Assembly (NCBI GenBank): GCA_002189035.1
Contig: NEEC01000012.1
Span: 62,001-126,000 of the forward strand
Source of the DNA: Utricularia gibba
Taxonomy: Eukaryota > Streptophyta > Magnoliopsida > Lamiales > Lentibulariaceae
DNA length: 64,000 bases
Direction: 5' to 3'
Positions 1 to 10,986 of the stretch are shown in pieces. The position numbers and the translations under genes are program-made. A model generated the notes under the pieces. That model had not been told where the DNA came from and searched no databases. It saw only the letters and a list, made by a program, of their open reading frames with translations. Position 1 is the stretch's first letter. Every line of letters starts with the position of its first letter.

Positions 1-570
1 CCGATTAAGATCTTAGTGTTGTGCGGGGTGCGATATGGTTGACGGAAACTGAGAAAGACAGGATTTTTACGTGAAAACCGTCGGAAAACGGAAAAACCAT
101 GGAGCTATCGGGGCTCGCCGAAAAAACAACCTTTACTAGACGGATGTGGAGAGAAAATACAAGTTAGAAGGCTTCGAGTCGAACCCTTTCTTCTTTGGGG
201 TTTCTTATATTTATAAGAGAGGTTGACTTGATCGAATTGTGAATTCTGCAAGTGTTGGTTGCTTTCCGCGCCTGTTGTACATACTGTAGTTCTGTTTTTT
301 GATAACCGCGAACTGCTCTGTCATCACCGTAATCCGACTACTTTTCAATCTATCCAAAACGGCCGTCGCTGACAACTCTGACACTTATCGATCTGTTGGC
401 CTATGCATGTCTATCATGACATCTTTCAGCTGCTTTTCAGTGGCCAATTACCTTACTCCGATTTAATCCCCATCACTCACTACTCTGATTTACCGATATT
501 GGCTTTTCCAGGGCAGGTCGGTGAATCAGAGTCACTACTATGCTGTTCTCGAGCATGCCGATTTCCCATG
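1..570 (-). repeat. partial LTR of Tat-type gypsy element
   Basis: This stretch resembles the solo LTR at 56074-56626 in the same orientation. Both contain a TTTTACGTG(A/G)AAACC block, then a GAAAAACCA(T/C)GGAGCT block, then GAGCTCGCCGG-like and ACTAGA motifs in the same order, followed by a short TTTATA-rich stretch. The first ~30 bases of the LTR appear to lie outside the window. Because the element's pol is on the minus strand, this is its 3' LTR. The inner edge near 570 is estimated from the GCCGATTTCCCATGA block, which resembles the end of the solo copy; it is not fixed by a visible terminus. Confidence 0.7.
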
Positions 571-695
571 AATAAGTCTTAAACTGATTTAAATCGATCT
601 CCATGCCACGCGTCATCTCCTGGATGCTCCACGTTTTTCCCGCTCATTTTGGGTACCTCAAATGACGCGCCGTTTCGACTTCCGAATACCCCCTC

Positions 696-703
696 TATAA
701 ATA
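696..703 (+). promoter_or_regulatory. TATA box upstream of the extra ORF
   Basis: A perfect TATAAATA lies in a pyrimidine-rich context about 285 bases before the ATG of the plus-strand extra ORF and just inside the LTR edge. Its position suggests that the plus-strand ORF has its own promoter, pointing opposite to the element's genomic transcript. This is inference from motif and position only. Confidence 0.5.
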
Positions 704-981
704 CGTGCTCCTTTAGTCATTTCTTTCCTTTGCTTCTCTGTTTTTGCCAGCCAGACTTCGGTGTTTCTTCACTCTCTATCGTGCTCGTCCGCTACATTCG
801 CTGCCACGAAACCCACCGGAGACTACAAATTTTTCAGGTAGTTTTTCTTTTGCATCTCTTTTTGTTTGCCTTTGGGGATTTCTGGGTTCTACCGGACTTC
901 TAATCTATTTCCTCTCGACTTTCCCTCTGAAGGTTCAAACCCTTCTGTTTCGAATCCCTCTCTTCTTCAATTCTCCAAATC

Positions 982-2650
982 ATGATGGGTCAAAGGTCTA
1001 GTGAGTTGAATATTTCCTCCATTCGGTCTAAGTATTCGATTCCAGAGGAATATATCATTTCCCACGCTAAAGACGGCCAGATTTCTTGGGGATTTGGGGA
1101 AAGACCTCTTCCCCGTTTCAGTATTCCTATCCCCCTCTCCTATCTGGAAAGCAGCCTCGGATTTCCGCTTCACCCTTTACTCATTCAAGTTCTCCACATG
1201 TTCGCTATCCCCCTCTGTTTTACCGCTTTCTTATTCTATTTGGCGGGTATGGATCCAGCAATGACCCTGGTGGATTTTTTCCAACTTTTTAAATTTACGG
1301 TTCAAAAAGCTAAGCTGTCAAAGATTAAGCCATTCAGTCGCTTTCATCCTTCTAACGAGTCTCGTAGGGACGTGTATCGAAGACTTGGTGAGTGCTCTAT
1401 GAAATACGAGTCCCGGTCCCAAATACTCTCATGGGATACTTTGACAGCTTGTGGGATCCTTGGCCATACTCGAGGTGGGCAATGGTCTGACTTCATCATT
1501 CCTCCAGGTTCTAAGTTAGAGTTTTGTCCCCTCTTTCAATCTCCGCCCGATATTCCTGTCATTTCGGATACGCCCTCCACTTCCGATCCGATAATATTTG
1601 TTCCCACTAGCCCTGTCCCAAAGCCCTCAGCTCCAAAGAAAAAGAGGAGGGTTAAGGTTTCTGCTCAGAAACCCTCGAAAAACGGAAAAGTAGCCCGTAA
1701 TATTCTCCTAGTCATGAGTTCTTTTTTGTTGTTTTCATACGTTTTGGTCTGATATGCAGTTGAGGAAATGGCACGGAGGAATGCTTTGGAGGACTCGGTG
1801 ATGGCACGCTTTTCTATCGAGATGCACAGAATGCAGGAATCGGATGCAGCCCCCTCTGTGCAGGTTTGCTTGGTTTTTGCGATCCATTCTTATGGGCTCC
1901 CGACCCTAATTTCTTCACCTCTTTTTCTAGGCCGATCCCGAGGAGGCTCAAACGGATGCAACCAACTACCTTTTAGGAGGGGATCAAGCGATTGAGGTTT
2001 CCAGGATTCGGGAGCTGACGCCTCCTCCTGCCATCGGGAAGGGAAAAGGGAAACTCTTCCCTTCTCCTCAGGCCGCCGAAGTTCCGATTCTCGTCAGGGG
2101 AGTCTTGTCAACTGACGCCTCCACATCGGCCCCTCCAAATGAGGCACGGAGGGAATCTCCTCCAATTGAGATAAGGGAGGATCTAGCCCATCTCCCGTCT
2201 TCGGTTTCGGCCGAATTAAGCAGAATACTGAAGGAAGCCATGCCGAGTCTTCCAGATGTTCAGCCGGAAGTTGTGCTTCAGGGAATCTGGTAGGTATTCA
2301 TCTTCTTCCTTCTCAGGGCTATACATAACCGATTCTTGACTTAATTATCTTTCTGCAGGCTTTGACTTTCGGTTGAGGAATGGCTAAGGAGATCGGTTCC
2401 CACTCGGAGAGATTTTCACGACTTCAAGCCCTCGCTATAGCCCAGGATGCAAAGATAAAGCTCTTGGAGGAGGAAGGAAGTTCATTAAGGATGGTCCTAG
2501 GAAACGGCATTCGCCGCGAGCAAGAATTGTAGAATGTGATAGACGAGATGGGGAAGGCGATTGATGAGGCCAACTCCGAAAAGGAGAGCTTCAAAGTAAG
2601 GTTCGGAGAGGCGGAAACGGAATTGAAGCATGCCAAGGACCATGTCTCGG
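982..2650 (+). CDS. additional ORF of Tat element (putative gypsy-type transposon domain), spliced, decayed at 3' end
   Basis: The first exon (982-1696) encodes a protein with YSIPEEYIISH and HPLLIQVLHMF, typical of the plant domain annotated as 'putative gypsy type transposon' (PF04195, from memory). A basic PKKKRRVK stretch that could be a nuclear signal follows. Phase-consistent introns are visible: donor GTAATA at 1697 with acceptor CAG ending 1759, and donor GTTTGC at 1864 with acceptor TAG ending 1930. The third exon is Pro/Ser-rich and reaches about 2290. Downstream (2380-2640) an Ala/Glu/Lys-rich, coiled-coil-like coding trace carries stops. The ORF points away from pol. Its role is unknown even in intact relatives. 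Confidence 0.6.
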
Positions 2651-3980
2651 CTTTTGGAGGACTTCGTCAATTCAGCTTGGTTCTTTGAACTATCTGATAT
2701 TTACGTGGGGGGACCTAATCGGCTGATTGCTGTACCGATAGAGGCGTCAATTTAGCCAAGAATTCAGGCTGTCGATCACTAACCCTCGCTTCGACAGGAT
2801 CAACCCCTTGACAAAGGACGAAAACATGCTGGATGTTATTGTGGACGTGTTTCAAGCCTCGAAATTCAGGTTTGAAGCAGATGGGGAGCACCTAATAGCA
2901 CTTATTCGGGCTAGGATCCAGCGGGAGAACGAGGCAAAGTTAAGGGCGAGGTTAGGATCCAGAGGGACATGTCAGCCCCTCAACTAATCCCCTCCCCTGA
3001 ACTTTAATTTCTGTAGAACTAATGTTTTTGCCCTCGATTTGGGGTTTTCCGTACATTTGAGATCCCGGTTTGGGATTCTTTCTTTCAGTTTTACTTAAAT
3101 TTTTCATATTGCTTTCTCTTTCATTCATTTTTCCGATTTGAAAGTTGCGTGATTTGCCAGTCACTTGGATGGGCTTTTTTGCAAAGTCTTTTCTTATGCA
3201 TGCGAGACCGCTACTAAGGACGTAACTCGGAACCCTTATCGGGCTGAGATACCTCCTCAATCCAAATAGGATCTCTTCTGGCCAGATATATATGCTTTCA
3301 GGGCATAGTCAGATCTGCTTCGGGTGCACTTACCATCTCGAGATTCAGTAGCAAGATCTTTACTTAGGGCTTTTTCGGGGCTTACGCGAACGGCTTATGG
3401 AAACCGGTGCCCGATTCATACCATGGCTTACCGTTGCCACTAGTGCCTATGTTAGGGGATTCAATACTTCAGAGGGAGCCCTGGGATGCTTTGCTATGCC
3501 CATCGGAGGGTATAGACTTAGAAGGTTTGACTGGCTTACATGACTCGGTTAGGGCTTACAGTTCTATTAATTCATCTCCACTTTGGAGGAATGTATAACC
3601 GCTTGAGTGTTTAGATAAAGAAAATATCAAGATTGGTAAAAACCTGCAATAGGAATTGATATCGGGCCGATTAGGCGTAAAATCTTTTCAAATGTGATGC
3701 GTTCCATGACCTCGGGAATTCAACGCCATCTAGTTGTTCTAGATGATAAGCTCCTTTTCCGATCACCCTAGAAACCTGATAAGCACCTTCCCAATTGTGT
3801 TCCAATTTCTCAACGTGCCTTTACGGTTGGATGTTTCGAAGCACCAATTCACCTTCTGAGAATCCTCTTGGGGATACTGATCTGTAGTAGTTTTTCTCCG
3901 TTCTTCTCTGATAAGCCCCTAGTCGGCTGTAAATACTTTGTTGTTTTTCCTCAAACAACCCCAACTACACTTTTCACAGA
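2651..3980. other. non-coding interior of the Tat element
   Basis: The short ORFs here match nothing I recognise. The stretch lies between the extra ORF and the end of integrase and is most likely element-internal spacer. Confidence 0.5.
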
Positions 3981-4086
3981 TCAGCATTTTCCTCTTCGTT
4001 GTAGTGTTCCACCCTGTAGTTTTTCAGTGTTAATTCGACTAGGCATAAGGCTTCCATTCCGTAAACTAACAAGAAAGAAGATTCTT

Positions 4087-4800
4087 CTATAGTGGTTCGA
4101 GGGTGGATCGATATGACCATAACACCTCATCCAGTCGGTCCGCCCATGATCCCACAAAATTCTCAAGTTTGGTTCTCAAACCTTGCCTGAGCGTCCGGTT
4201 CGTTACCTCTATAAGATCGTTGCTCTGAGGGTGATAGATCAAAGTGAAGTTGTGCCTGACCGAATACTTGTCTAAGAATCCGTCCATCTCCCCTCCATCA
4301 AACTGAGTCCCGTTATTGGTTACTAGCTCCCTAGGAACTCCAAATCGGATGCAGATGTTTCACCATAGAAATCGGATAACGGTTTCCTCTGATATCTTTT
4401 CCATGGCTTCTGCTTCCACCCATTTGGAGAAATATTCGACTCTGATGATAATGAATTTCCTCTTGCCCAAGGTTTGGGGAAAAGGTCCCATGATGTCTAC
4501 TCCCGAACAATCAAACGAGCATGAGAACGACAAAACAATTAGGCTGTTTACCGGTTTTTTAGGTATGCTTGCATGGTATTGGCATACTTTGCACCTCCTT
4601 ACCACTTCCATGACATCCTACTTCATAGTTGGCCAATAATATCCGCTTCTCAATGCCTTCCTGCATAGTGATCGTGCCCCAACATGATTGCCGCATTCTC
4701 CCTCATGCAAATCGGTTATGAGGTCTTGAGATTGCTCTTTTCCGATAAATCTCAACAAAGGCCCATCAAAAGACTTTCGATAGAGAACTCCGCCTATCAA
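4087..4800 (-). pseudogene. Tat gypsy integrase, frame-broken
   Basis: Reading on the minus strand, 4800-4618 holds the HHCC zinc-binding region (LHEGECGNHVGARSL, then RSGYYWPTM). 4611-4360 holds the start of the catalytic core (CKVCQYHA, GVDIMGPFP, YFSKWVEAEA). 4287-4087 holds the core end (YHPQSNDLIEVTNRTLRQGL), where the usual YHPQ(A/S)NG(Q/L)(V/I)E motif has Asp instead of Gly. The pieces lie in different frames separated by stops, so no functional integrase can be made. The family is retroviral-type DDE integrase. Confidence 0.85.
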
Positions 4801-5015
4801 TGTGTATCTTTGTCCCCTGATTTATAGTTTTTGGGCCTCCGATTGATCGACTGGTATCTCTCCGTTTTGCAGGTATCAAATATAGGGTGTCGTCCAGTCT
4901 TCAGGGGGATTAAGCTGCGAAGAGATGTTGTTCACCGATTGTTGGGTAATATGGTTCACTATCCATAAGACCACCGAGAGTTGACCTCGCAACAGGATCG
5001 TCACACTTCCTTCCT

Positions 5016-5644
5016 TTAGCTCCTGAAATCCTGCGGCAAAACGGGCGAAGCTGTCCACGGATCCGTTTTCTTCACGTGCCACATGTGATAGGGTAAGCAA
5101 TATAACGCCATTAATGGATCGTGAGTTTCGTACTCACCAGAGAATTGTCCTTGCACCAGCCGCGAGTCAATGTAAGCATTGAGTTCTGCAACTCCAAGTC
5201 CTTTGACTACCTTCATCCCTTCAATCAAGGCCTCATACTCGGCAACATTGTTGGTGGTGGGGAATGAGAACTTCACCGTGATGTAAATGTGTTCTCCGTC
5301 CTGAGTTTTGATATCAATTCCTCCTCCTGCCCCATTTTATCCTGATTCGTCGACATACATGGCCCATCGGTCATTGGTTTCCACGAATCTGTCATTTTGA
5401 CTACAAAATCGGTGAGAGGTTGGGCTTTGATTGCCGTTCTCGATCTGAATTCGATATTCATTGTGCTCAATTCAACTGCCCATTTGGTCACCTTTCCGGA
5501 AATTTCAGGTCGAGACAGAATGTTCTTTAATGGTTGATTGGTGAACCACAATATGCCGATCTTGGTGGCAGCCATTTTCAAAGCCAAGATGAACTTCTCG
5601 GTCACCGTATATCGGGTTTCTGCTGGTAGAAGAACCTTACTCAT
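5016..5644 (-). pseudogene. dual RNase H region of Tat pol
   Basis: 5644-5273 contains the RT-linked RNase H segment (LLPAETRYTVTEKFILAL, then TDFVVKMTDSW). 5276-5016 contains the second, archaeal-type RNase H (FPTTNNVAEYEALIEGMKVV, then YIDSRLVQGQFSGEYE). The two overlap by a frame change near 5275. Two RNase H domains in tandem are a hallmark of the Tat branch. Confidence 0.8.
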
Positions 5645-5879
5645 AATACACCGGCAGGTGCTTTTCTTCCGAAATAGTTGTCAGGACGGCACTAACTGCA
5701 ACGGGGCGATATTGATAGGTAAAGCCCCAAGGGTTCCCCTTCCTTTGAAGCCACCAGCAGTGGGGGTGATGAGAGATATTCCTTGAGTTTTTCGAAAGCA
5801 ACCCGACAATCCTCGTTCCATTCCACAGTGTTCCCCTTTCGAAAGGCCCTGAAAAAGATGCCGATTTTTTTGCCGACCG

Positions 5880-6697
5880 AGATATGAATCGACTAAGGGC
5901 GGCCAGTTTACCTGTGAGGCTCTGATATTCCTTAACTATTCTCGGGGCTGCATTTCACATATCGCCTTGATCTTTGCAAGGTCGGCCTTGATCCCCCTCT
6001 CTAATACGTAATAACCAAGGAATTTTCCGCTCTATACCCCAAAGCAACACTTTAGAGGGTTGAGTTTTAACTCGTATGATCAACATAGAGGGAAACAAGA
6101 ATCTAAATAAGCCAAATGATCTTCTTCATTCATTGATTTCACAATCATATCGTCTACGTACACTTCCATGGGGGTACCGATTTCGGAAGCAAAGATTTTG
6201 TTCACAAACCTTTGATAAGTAGCTCCAGTATTTTTCAAACCGAAAGGCATCGCGACGTAGCAATAAACCCCATCCTTGGTGTAAAAAGTAGTTTTCAGCT
6301 GATCCTTTTTTGCAACGAAAATCTGGTGATATCCGGAGTACGCGTCCATTGTGCTCAGGAATCGGGATCCGACAATGGCATCTACCAGCTTGTCAATCTT
6401 CGGGAGGGGGTATGGATCCCTCTCACAACAAGTGTTGAGGTCGGTGAAGTCGACACACATTCTCCATTTTCCTCTCGGCTTCGGGACAACAACAAGGTTG
6501 GTCACCCACTCGGAGTACTGAATCTCCTTCATGTAGCCGGCTTCCAGCAACTCTCTCATTTTCTCTATTATGATCCGGCACTTTTCTTCAGACAAATGCC
6601 GTTGCTTCTGTCGAATCGGTTTTGCTCCCAGATAGGTATCAATGTGATGTTTAGCAATAGATAGGCTGATACCTACAATCTGCAGCAGTCCAAGCAA
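5880..6697 (-). pseudogene. Tat gypsy reverse transcriptase
   Basis: The minus-strand ORF 6697-6080 carries the RT fingers and palm: an EAGYMKEIQYSEWVTNLVVV block, WRMCVDFTDLN, DPYPLPKID, STMDAYSGYHQI, AMPFGLKNTGATYQR and the catalytic YVDDMIVKS. The thumb continues in other frames to about 5880, where SLTGKLAALSRFISRSA is readable. The catalytic aspartates are present, but stops and shifts break the polyprotein on both sides. Confidence 0.9.
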
Positions 6698-6929
6698 AGA
6701 TATCAGTATTTTTCTTCAGGAGTTCCGCTAACCTTTCCTCAAATCTGGCCTCTAAGTTGGTGCCAATGAGGGTTATCCTCTGTATATCTCATGGTATTAA
6801 CCATAATTGCTTGTACTCTACAGGTTCCATGGCTTTTCTGGGAGGCTCCATGTGTTCCCTTTCCACCATCATTATTCTCGTTTTCTTCACGTAGGGGTCT
6901 CGACAAGAGGATACATAGCAGGATCAGGC

Positions 6930-7068
6930 GGCTGGTTGGTCGATATCAAGTGTGCAAACGCCCCTTGGTGTTGGAAACTTAACTTTCAGATGCATAGTGG
7001 AGGGTATCATACCGAATTGGTTGATCCCTAGTCGGCTAAGGATGATGTTATACGAAATTTCCTAATCC
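6930..7068 (-). pseudogene. end of Tat protease, cut by a hAT insertion
   Basis: The minus strand encodes ISYNIILSRLGINQFGMIPS followed by LKVKFPTPRGV, the conserved end of Tat proteases and the linker to RT. The match stops at about 7070, where the hAT transposon begins. The protease active site would lie beyond and is not seen. Confidence 0.7.
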
Positions 7069-7488
7069 AGTATCCGTCTACCCGCGGGTCAACCCGTTCT
7101 ATATGATAACCGGTCATTCGTACTCGTACAATATAGATACGGGTCGAGTCGCCCAAAAACGAGAACAGGTTGACCCACCGGATTGGGCCAACCTGTAAAA
7201 GCCCAATCGAAATTAGGATAAATTTTGGATCTTCCTATCATATGCCCCATTATAATCCTTGTGAAGAATGGACATACGACAAGACATCTGATAGGACGAC
7301 AAGACATCTGATGGGATGACTGCATAATAAAGAGAGAAAGTAGACCCAATAATTGCAATGCTATTAATTGTACCGTAGCTTGATGGGCTACCCATTAACA
7401 TTGTTAATTCTAGGGTTAAAAAAAATAAGATGAGTAATTAGTACTTCATCAACTATTTTCATCTAAGTTTCCTTCTCAAATCTTCAAC

Positions 7489-9503
7489 TTGAATATGACC
7501 GATCAATCATCCAATCCTTCGATTTCTCATCTTGTGGTTGATCTAGATGATGAACCTGAATTTCCAGAGAATGATTTCGGAGATCCAGAAGTTAGCTCAT
7601 CTTCAAACAAAAGAAAACATGAATCTTGTTGGCATGAGCACTTTGTTCATGATTCGGTAAGAGGAAAGGTAATATGCAAATATTGTCGTATTTCTTATAA
7701 GCATGGAAAAGGTGGTTCAACTTCGAATTTTTTGAGACATATAGTGAATAAACATCCTGATAGATGCAATAGTAATACTTTTCAATCTACTTTAAATGTT
7801 GTTGGAGGTAATGTTGCTACTAAATTTACATTCGATAATGAAGTAGCTCAAGTTGATTATGTTCTTGCTTTGTTAGCTAGTGGAAAACCTTTTACTGAAG
7901 TTTAAAATCCATTCATGTCAACTTTTTTTAAAACTAGATTGCAACCTCATTTTATGTCTTTTTCTAGAAGAAAAGCTGTTCGGATTGTCTTTGACCAATT
8001 TGAAAAGAAAAAAACAGCTTTAATTTCATCATTTCAATCTCTAAAATGTTGGTTTACATTGACTGTTGATGGTTGGCATGGGAATAATGGTGAGGATTAT
8101 ATTGTTGTCACTGCTAATTGGATTGATGATTTATGGATTATGCAAAAAAGAGTTTTAGCATTTAGACCTTATGGCACTCCACACACAGGTGCCCAAATTG
8201 CTCAATTGATTACTAGTGTTTGTGTTGAATATGGCATTGTTGAACGTGTATTTTCTGTTACTTTTGATAATGCTTCTAATAATTCAAATGCTATTTCAGC
8301 CTTGAAAACCTCTATTAATCCTCCTTTAGGTGGTGTTTTTTTTCATTTAAGATGTGTTTGTCATATTTTGAATTTAAATGTGCAAGATGCTTTAAGAATA
8401 TATGATTTTGCAGATGCTCTTGCTTCATTACGTAAGTTGGTTAAGTTAGTCAAGAAATCTAGTCCTAAAAGAGCCATTTTCAAAAATCTTTGTGAGGCTA
8501 GAGGCATTGCATATAGAACTTTAAAAAAAGATTGTCCAACTAGATGGAATTCTACTCTTCACATGCTTAGATCTTTGTTTCCATATAAGAGTATTATTCC
8601 CTTATTTATGAGAATGCATGTTGATCAAAATTGTTCAATTGATTCTGAAATATTTTTGAAATTTCAAACTTTGTGTGAAATGCTCGATGTTTTTTAGAAG
8701 TATACTACTTTATTTAGTGGTTGTTATTATCCAACAACTCATTTGGTGTTACCAGCTTTAGTTACTATTTCAAGTATATTTAAAAAATATGTTGAAGTTG
8801 AGTTTTTGTCAGAAACTGTTTCAGTGATGGTTGAAAAATTCGTTAAGTATTTTCTCAATGTTCCTATTCTATTTCTTATCTCCAGTATACTTGATCCAAG
8901 AGTTAAAGCTACTGGTTTACAAATTGGTTTGAAAGTTTATTGTTCTTATATTTGTTCTCTTTAGTTTCCATTATGTCAACCTAATGCTCAATATATGTAT
9001 GACACTGCAATCATTGTTTTAAATCATTTGTATGACTTATTTGAGGTTGAGACTGGTTGTGCTAGATCTGTTTCTGAGGTGGCTGAATTTGCCAACCTTC
9101 TGAAACAAATGATTTTTATGCTATGGTTTCAGCTTCTCCTAACAGTTTCACAAAAACCAGTGAGATTGCTTTATACAATGCAATGCATCAAGTGCAGCAT
9201 AAAGGAGAAAACTTTGACATTTTGGCTTGGTGGAAGGGTCAATCTTCAGTTTATCCTACTTTGGCAGCAGTGGCTAGAGCAATTCTCACATCCCCTGTGT
9301 CTACAGTTGCATCATAAAGTGCATTCAGTTTAGGTGGAAGAGTATTGTCACCAAGGTGGCTCAAATTAGCAGATAAAACATTGGAGGTTTGCATTTGTTT
9401 GAAGGATTAAACTGGAGCAGATCATATAATGCAAAATCTTGTCTTAGATGAAGATAATGATGATGACGACGAAGATGATGGTTCTACATCTGAAAAAGAG
9501 TAA
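7489..9503 (+). pseudogene. hAT transposase (BED finger, RNase H-like core, dimerisation domain), inactivated
   Basis: The reading starts at an ATG near 7492. The BED zinc finger is CKYCRISYKHGKGGS followed by LRHIVNKH. After an in-frame TAA at 7903-7905 the same frame resumes with the RNase H-like core (TLTVDGWHGNNGEDYIVVTA, CVCHILNLNVQDAL, DCPTRWNSTLHML). Further in-frame stops lie at 8695-8697 and 8962-8964. A frameshift near 9115-9123 moves to the C-terminal dimerisation domain (FDILAWWKG, YPTLAAVARAIL, STVAS), which has stops at 9315-9317 and about 9408. An acidic tail ends near 9503. It cannot encode an active transposase. Confidence 0.9.
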
Positions 9504-10139
9504 ACTTTTTTTCGTTGTTAATGTTTTTAGTTATTTTATATTTGAAACTAACAAAAAAAAATTTTTTAACTCCGCTGTATTGTTTGAAACTACACAGCCA
9601 GTCCCAAACCTGAAAAAAGGAGGGAAAACTTGTATATTTTTATTGTAGTTTTTGTACATATTCATTCATTTTAGTTTTAATTATATTAAAAGACATAATT
9701 TATATTATGATTATTTTTTATAGATTTGATTCAAAAAAATATAGTTTTCTACTTATATTTCATCAAATGGGTGTACATAAAATATAAAACTTTGTTTCAT
9801 ATTCATAAACAATTGTTTTATGATAATTAAAAGATGTAATTGATATGATTCACACCACGTACTCTACCTAGTCCCACCCCACCTCTTCTATCCAATCCAA
9901 CCATATTATTAGGGCATATTTAGTGATTTCCGGAAATGCTGACATGGCTTTCCGGAAATCACTTTTATTTTTCCGGAAACGACTTTTATTCTTAGATTTA
10001 TATGTTGCGGAAACCATTTTGAGGAAACTGATTTTCCTCATGAAAACTTAATAACTGAAATCACGTCATCATTTCATTGCAGCCAATCTCTCTCCAGTCT
10101 CTTTCCTCTTATCGAGGTGTTTGATTGACGTGTCACAAC
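9504..10139 (+). other. AT-rich non-coding 3' part of the hAT element
   Basis: No coding signal is seen. Around 9920-10035 there are several TTCCGGAAA copies in both orientations, which may be internal repeats of the element. Confidence 0.4.
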
Positions 10140-10285
10140 TCACCAACCCGTAATTGAATGACCCGCGGGTACTGGTTGAGTCAAGGATTGAGACCCGCCA
10201 ACCCGTGACTCGTCGACCCGTGACCCAGTACATGACCCGCGTGGGTGAACCCGTGACCCGGCGGTTTATGACCCGTGCCCAGGTC
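10140..10285. repeat. subterminal ACCCG-type repeats of the hAT element
   Basis: About ten copies of ACCCG/GACCCGTG/ACCCGCGGGT variants are packed in 146 bases, and a smaller set lies at the left end near 7075-7200. hAT transposases are known to bind clustered subterminal motifs, so this is the likely binding array. Confidence 0.6.
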
Positions 10286-10986
10286 TAATTGTTACCCCCC
10301 ATCGGCCCTAAAGGTGATATTCTTTCTAATATCGGGCCTTGAGCTGGAGCGCAACACCTACCCCCCCTATCTCCCGTAGAGATGCATCGGCATTTATGAC
10401 CATACAAACAAAACAACGCGAGATATCTGAGTTGGGTGATATCATCTGAATCCGCACTCGCCGCTTGAATCCATCCTTAGATCATAGATTCTGAAAAACA
10501 TGGAGCGGCCCCGTAAACGGTTTCTCCTTTTTTTTTTTTTTTTTTGAATTACTGGAACGAGTTGAACATAGAATAGGTGAATGACGAACACAGAAGTCAA
10601 GTTGTTACCAAATCAATGGCCTGGTTTCAGAACTATGGAACACTGATTATTTATTTGAGCTGATCTTTCAGTCTGCGATACTGTCAACTTTCATTCCAGA
10701 ACGCATTTGTTTCGAATTGTATACTTAGAGTATGACCAAAATTCTAGTGAGTGGTAGTTGTGGCATTAGAATCAGGATGCTTACTGGAGTGAATGAAGAT
10801 TTTGCCCTTTTTGCATACCTGTATGAGAACCAAGGTGTAGCATATTACAAAGTCAAGCCTCTTCGGAAGTCTACGAATTGAAAAAGTAAAAGACCCTTTT
10901 AATATTCCCTATTGGCTTCCCCCATTGTCTATATACTCCCACGCCTGTTGCCGAAACACCCAACAAGGAACCCCAAGCACTGGAGG
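10286..10986. other. spacer and upstream region of the AP2 gene
   Basis: No gene is seen. A T-run lies at about 10528-10545. The first ~200 bases may still be transposon-derived (ATATCGGGCC-type words), but I could not assign them. The rest is the likely promoter and leader of the gene starting at 10987. Confidence 0.4.

Larger units (their letters stand above)
1..7072 (-). mobile_element. Ty3/gypsy retrotransposon, Tat lineage, degenerate, 5' part missing
   Basis: On the minus strand the order is protease end, reverse transcriptase, retroviral-type RNase H, a second archaeal-type RNase H, then integrase, followed by an extra ORF on the opposite strand and an LTR. Dual RNase H plus an additional ORF between integrase and the 3' LTR is the known layout of the Tat/Ogre branch of plant gypsy elements. 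The pol frame is broken many times, so this copy is dead. The protease is interrupted at about 7072 by a hAT transposon, and neither gag nor the 5' LTR is recognisable beyond that transposon. Confidence 0.85.
7072..10285 (+). mobile_element. hAT transposon inserted in the Tat protease
   Basis: The body holds a single decayed hAT transposase. The right end is rich in ACCCG/GACCCGTG repeats and finishes with GACCCGTGCCCAGGTCTA, whose inverse TAGACCTGGGCACGGGTC looks like a hAT terminal repeat. The left end (from about 7072) begins with a related ACCCGCGGGTCAACCCG block but lacks a clean matching terminus. I could not find an 8-bp target duplication, so the left edge is approximate. Confidence 0.7.

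Noticed and set aside
3407-3598. plus-strand ORF inside the Tat element
   Set aside because: No recognisable motif, and it lies in element spacer.
10286-10480. possible continuation of Tat gag or protease after the hAT element
   Set aside because: Translation of the minus strand gives no gag or protease motif, so the assignment was not made.
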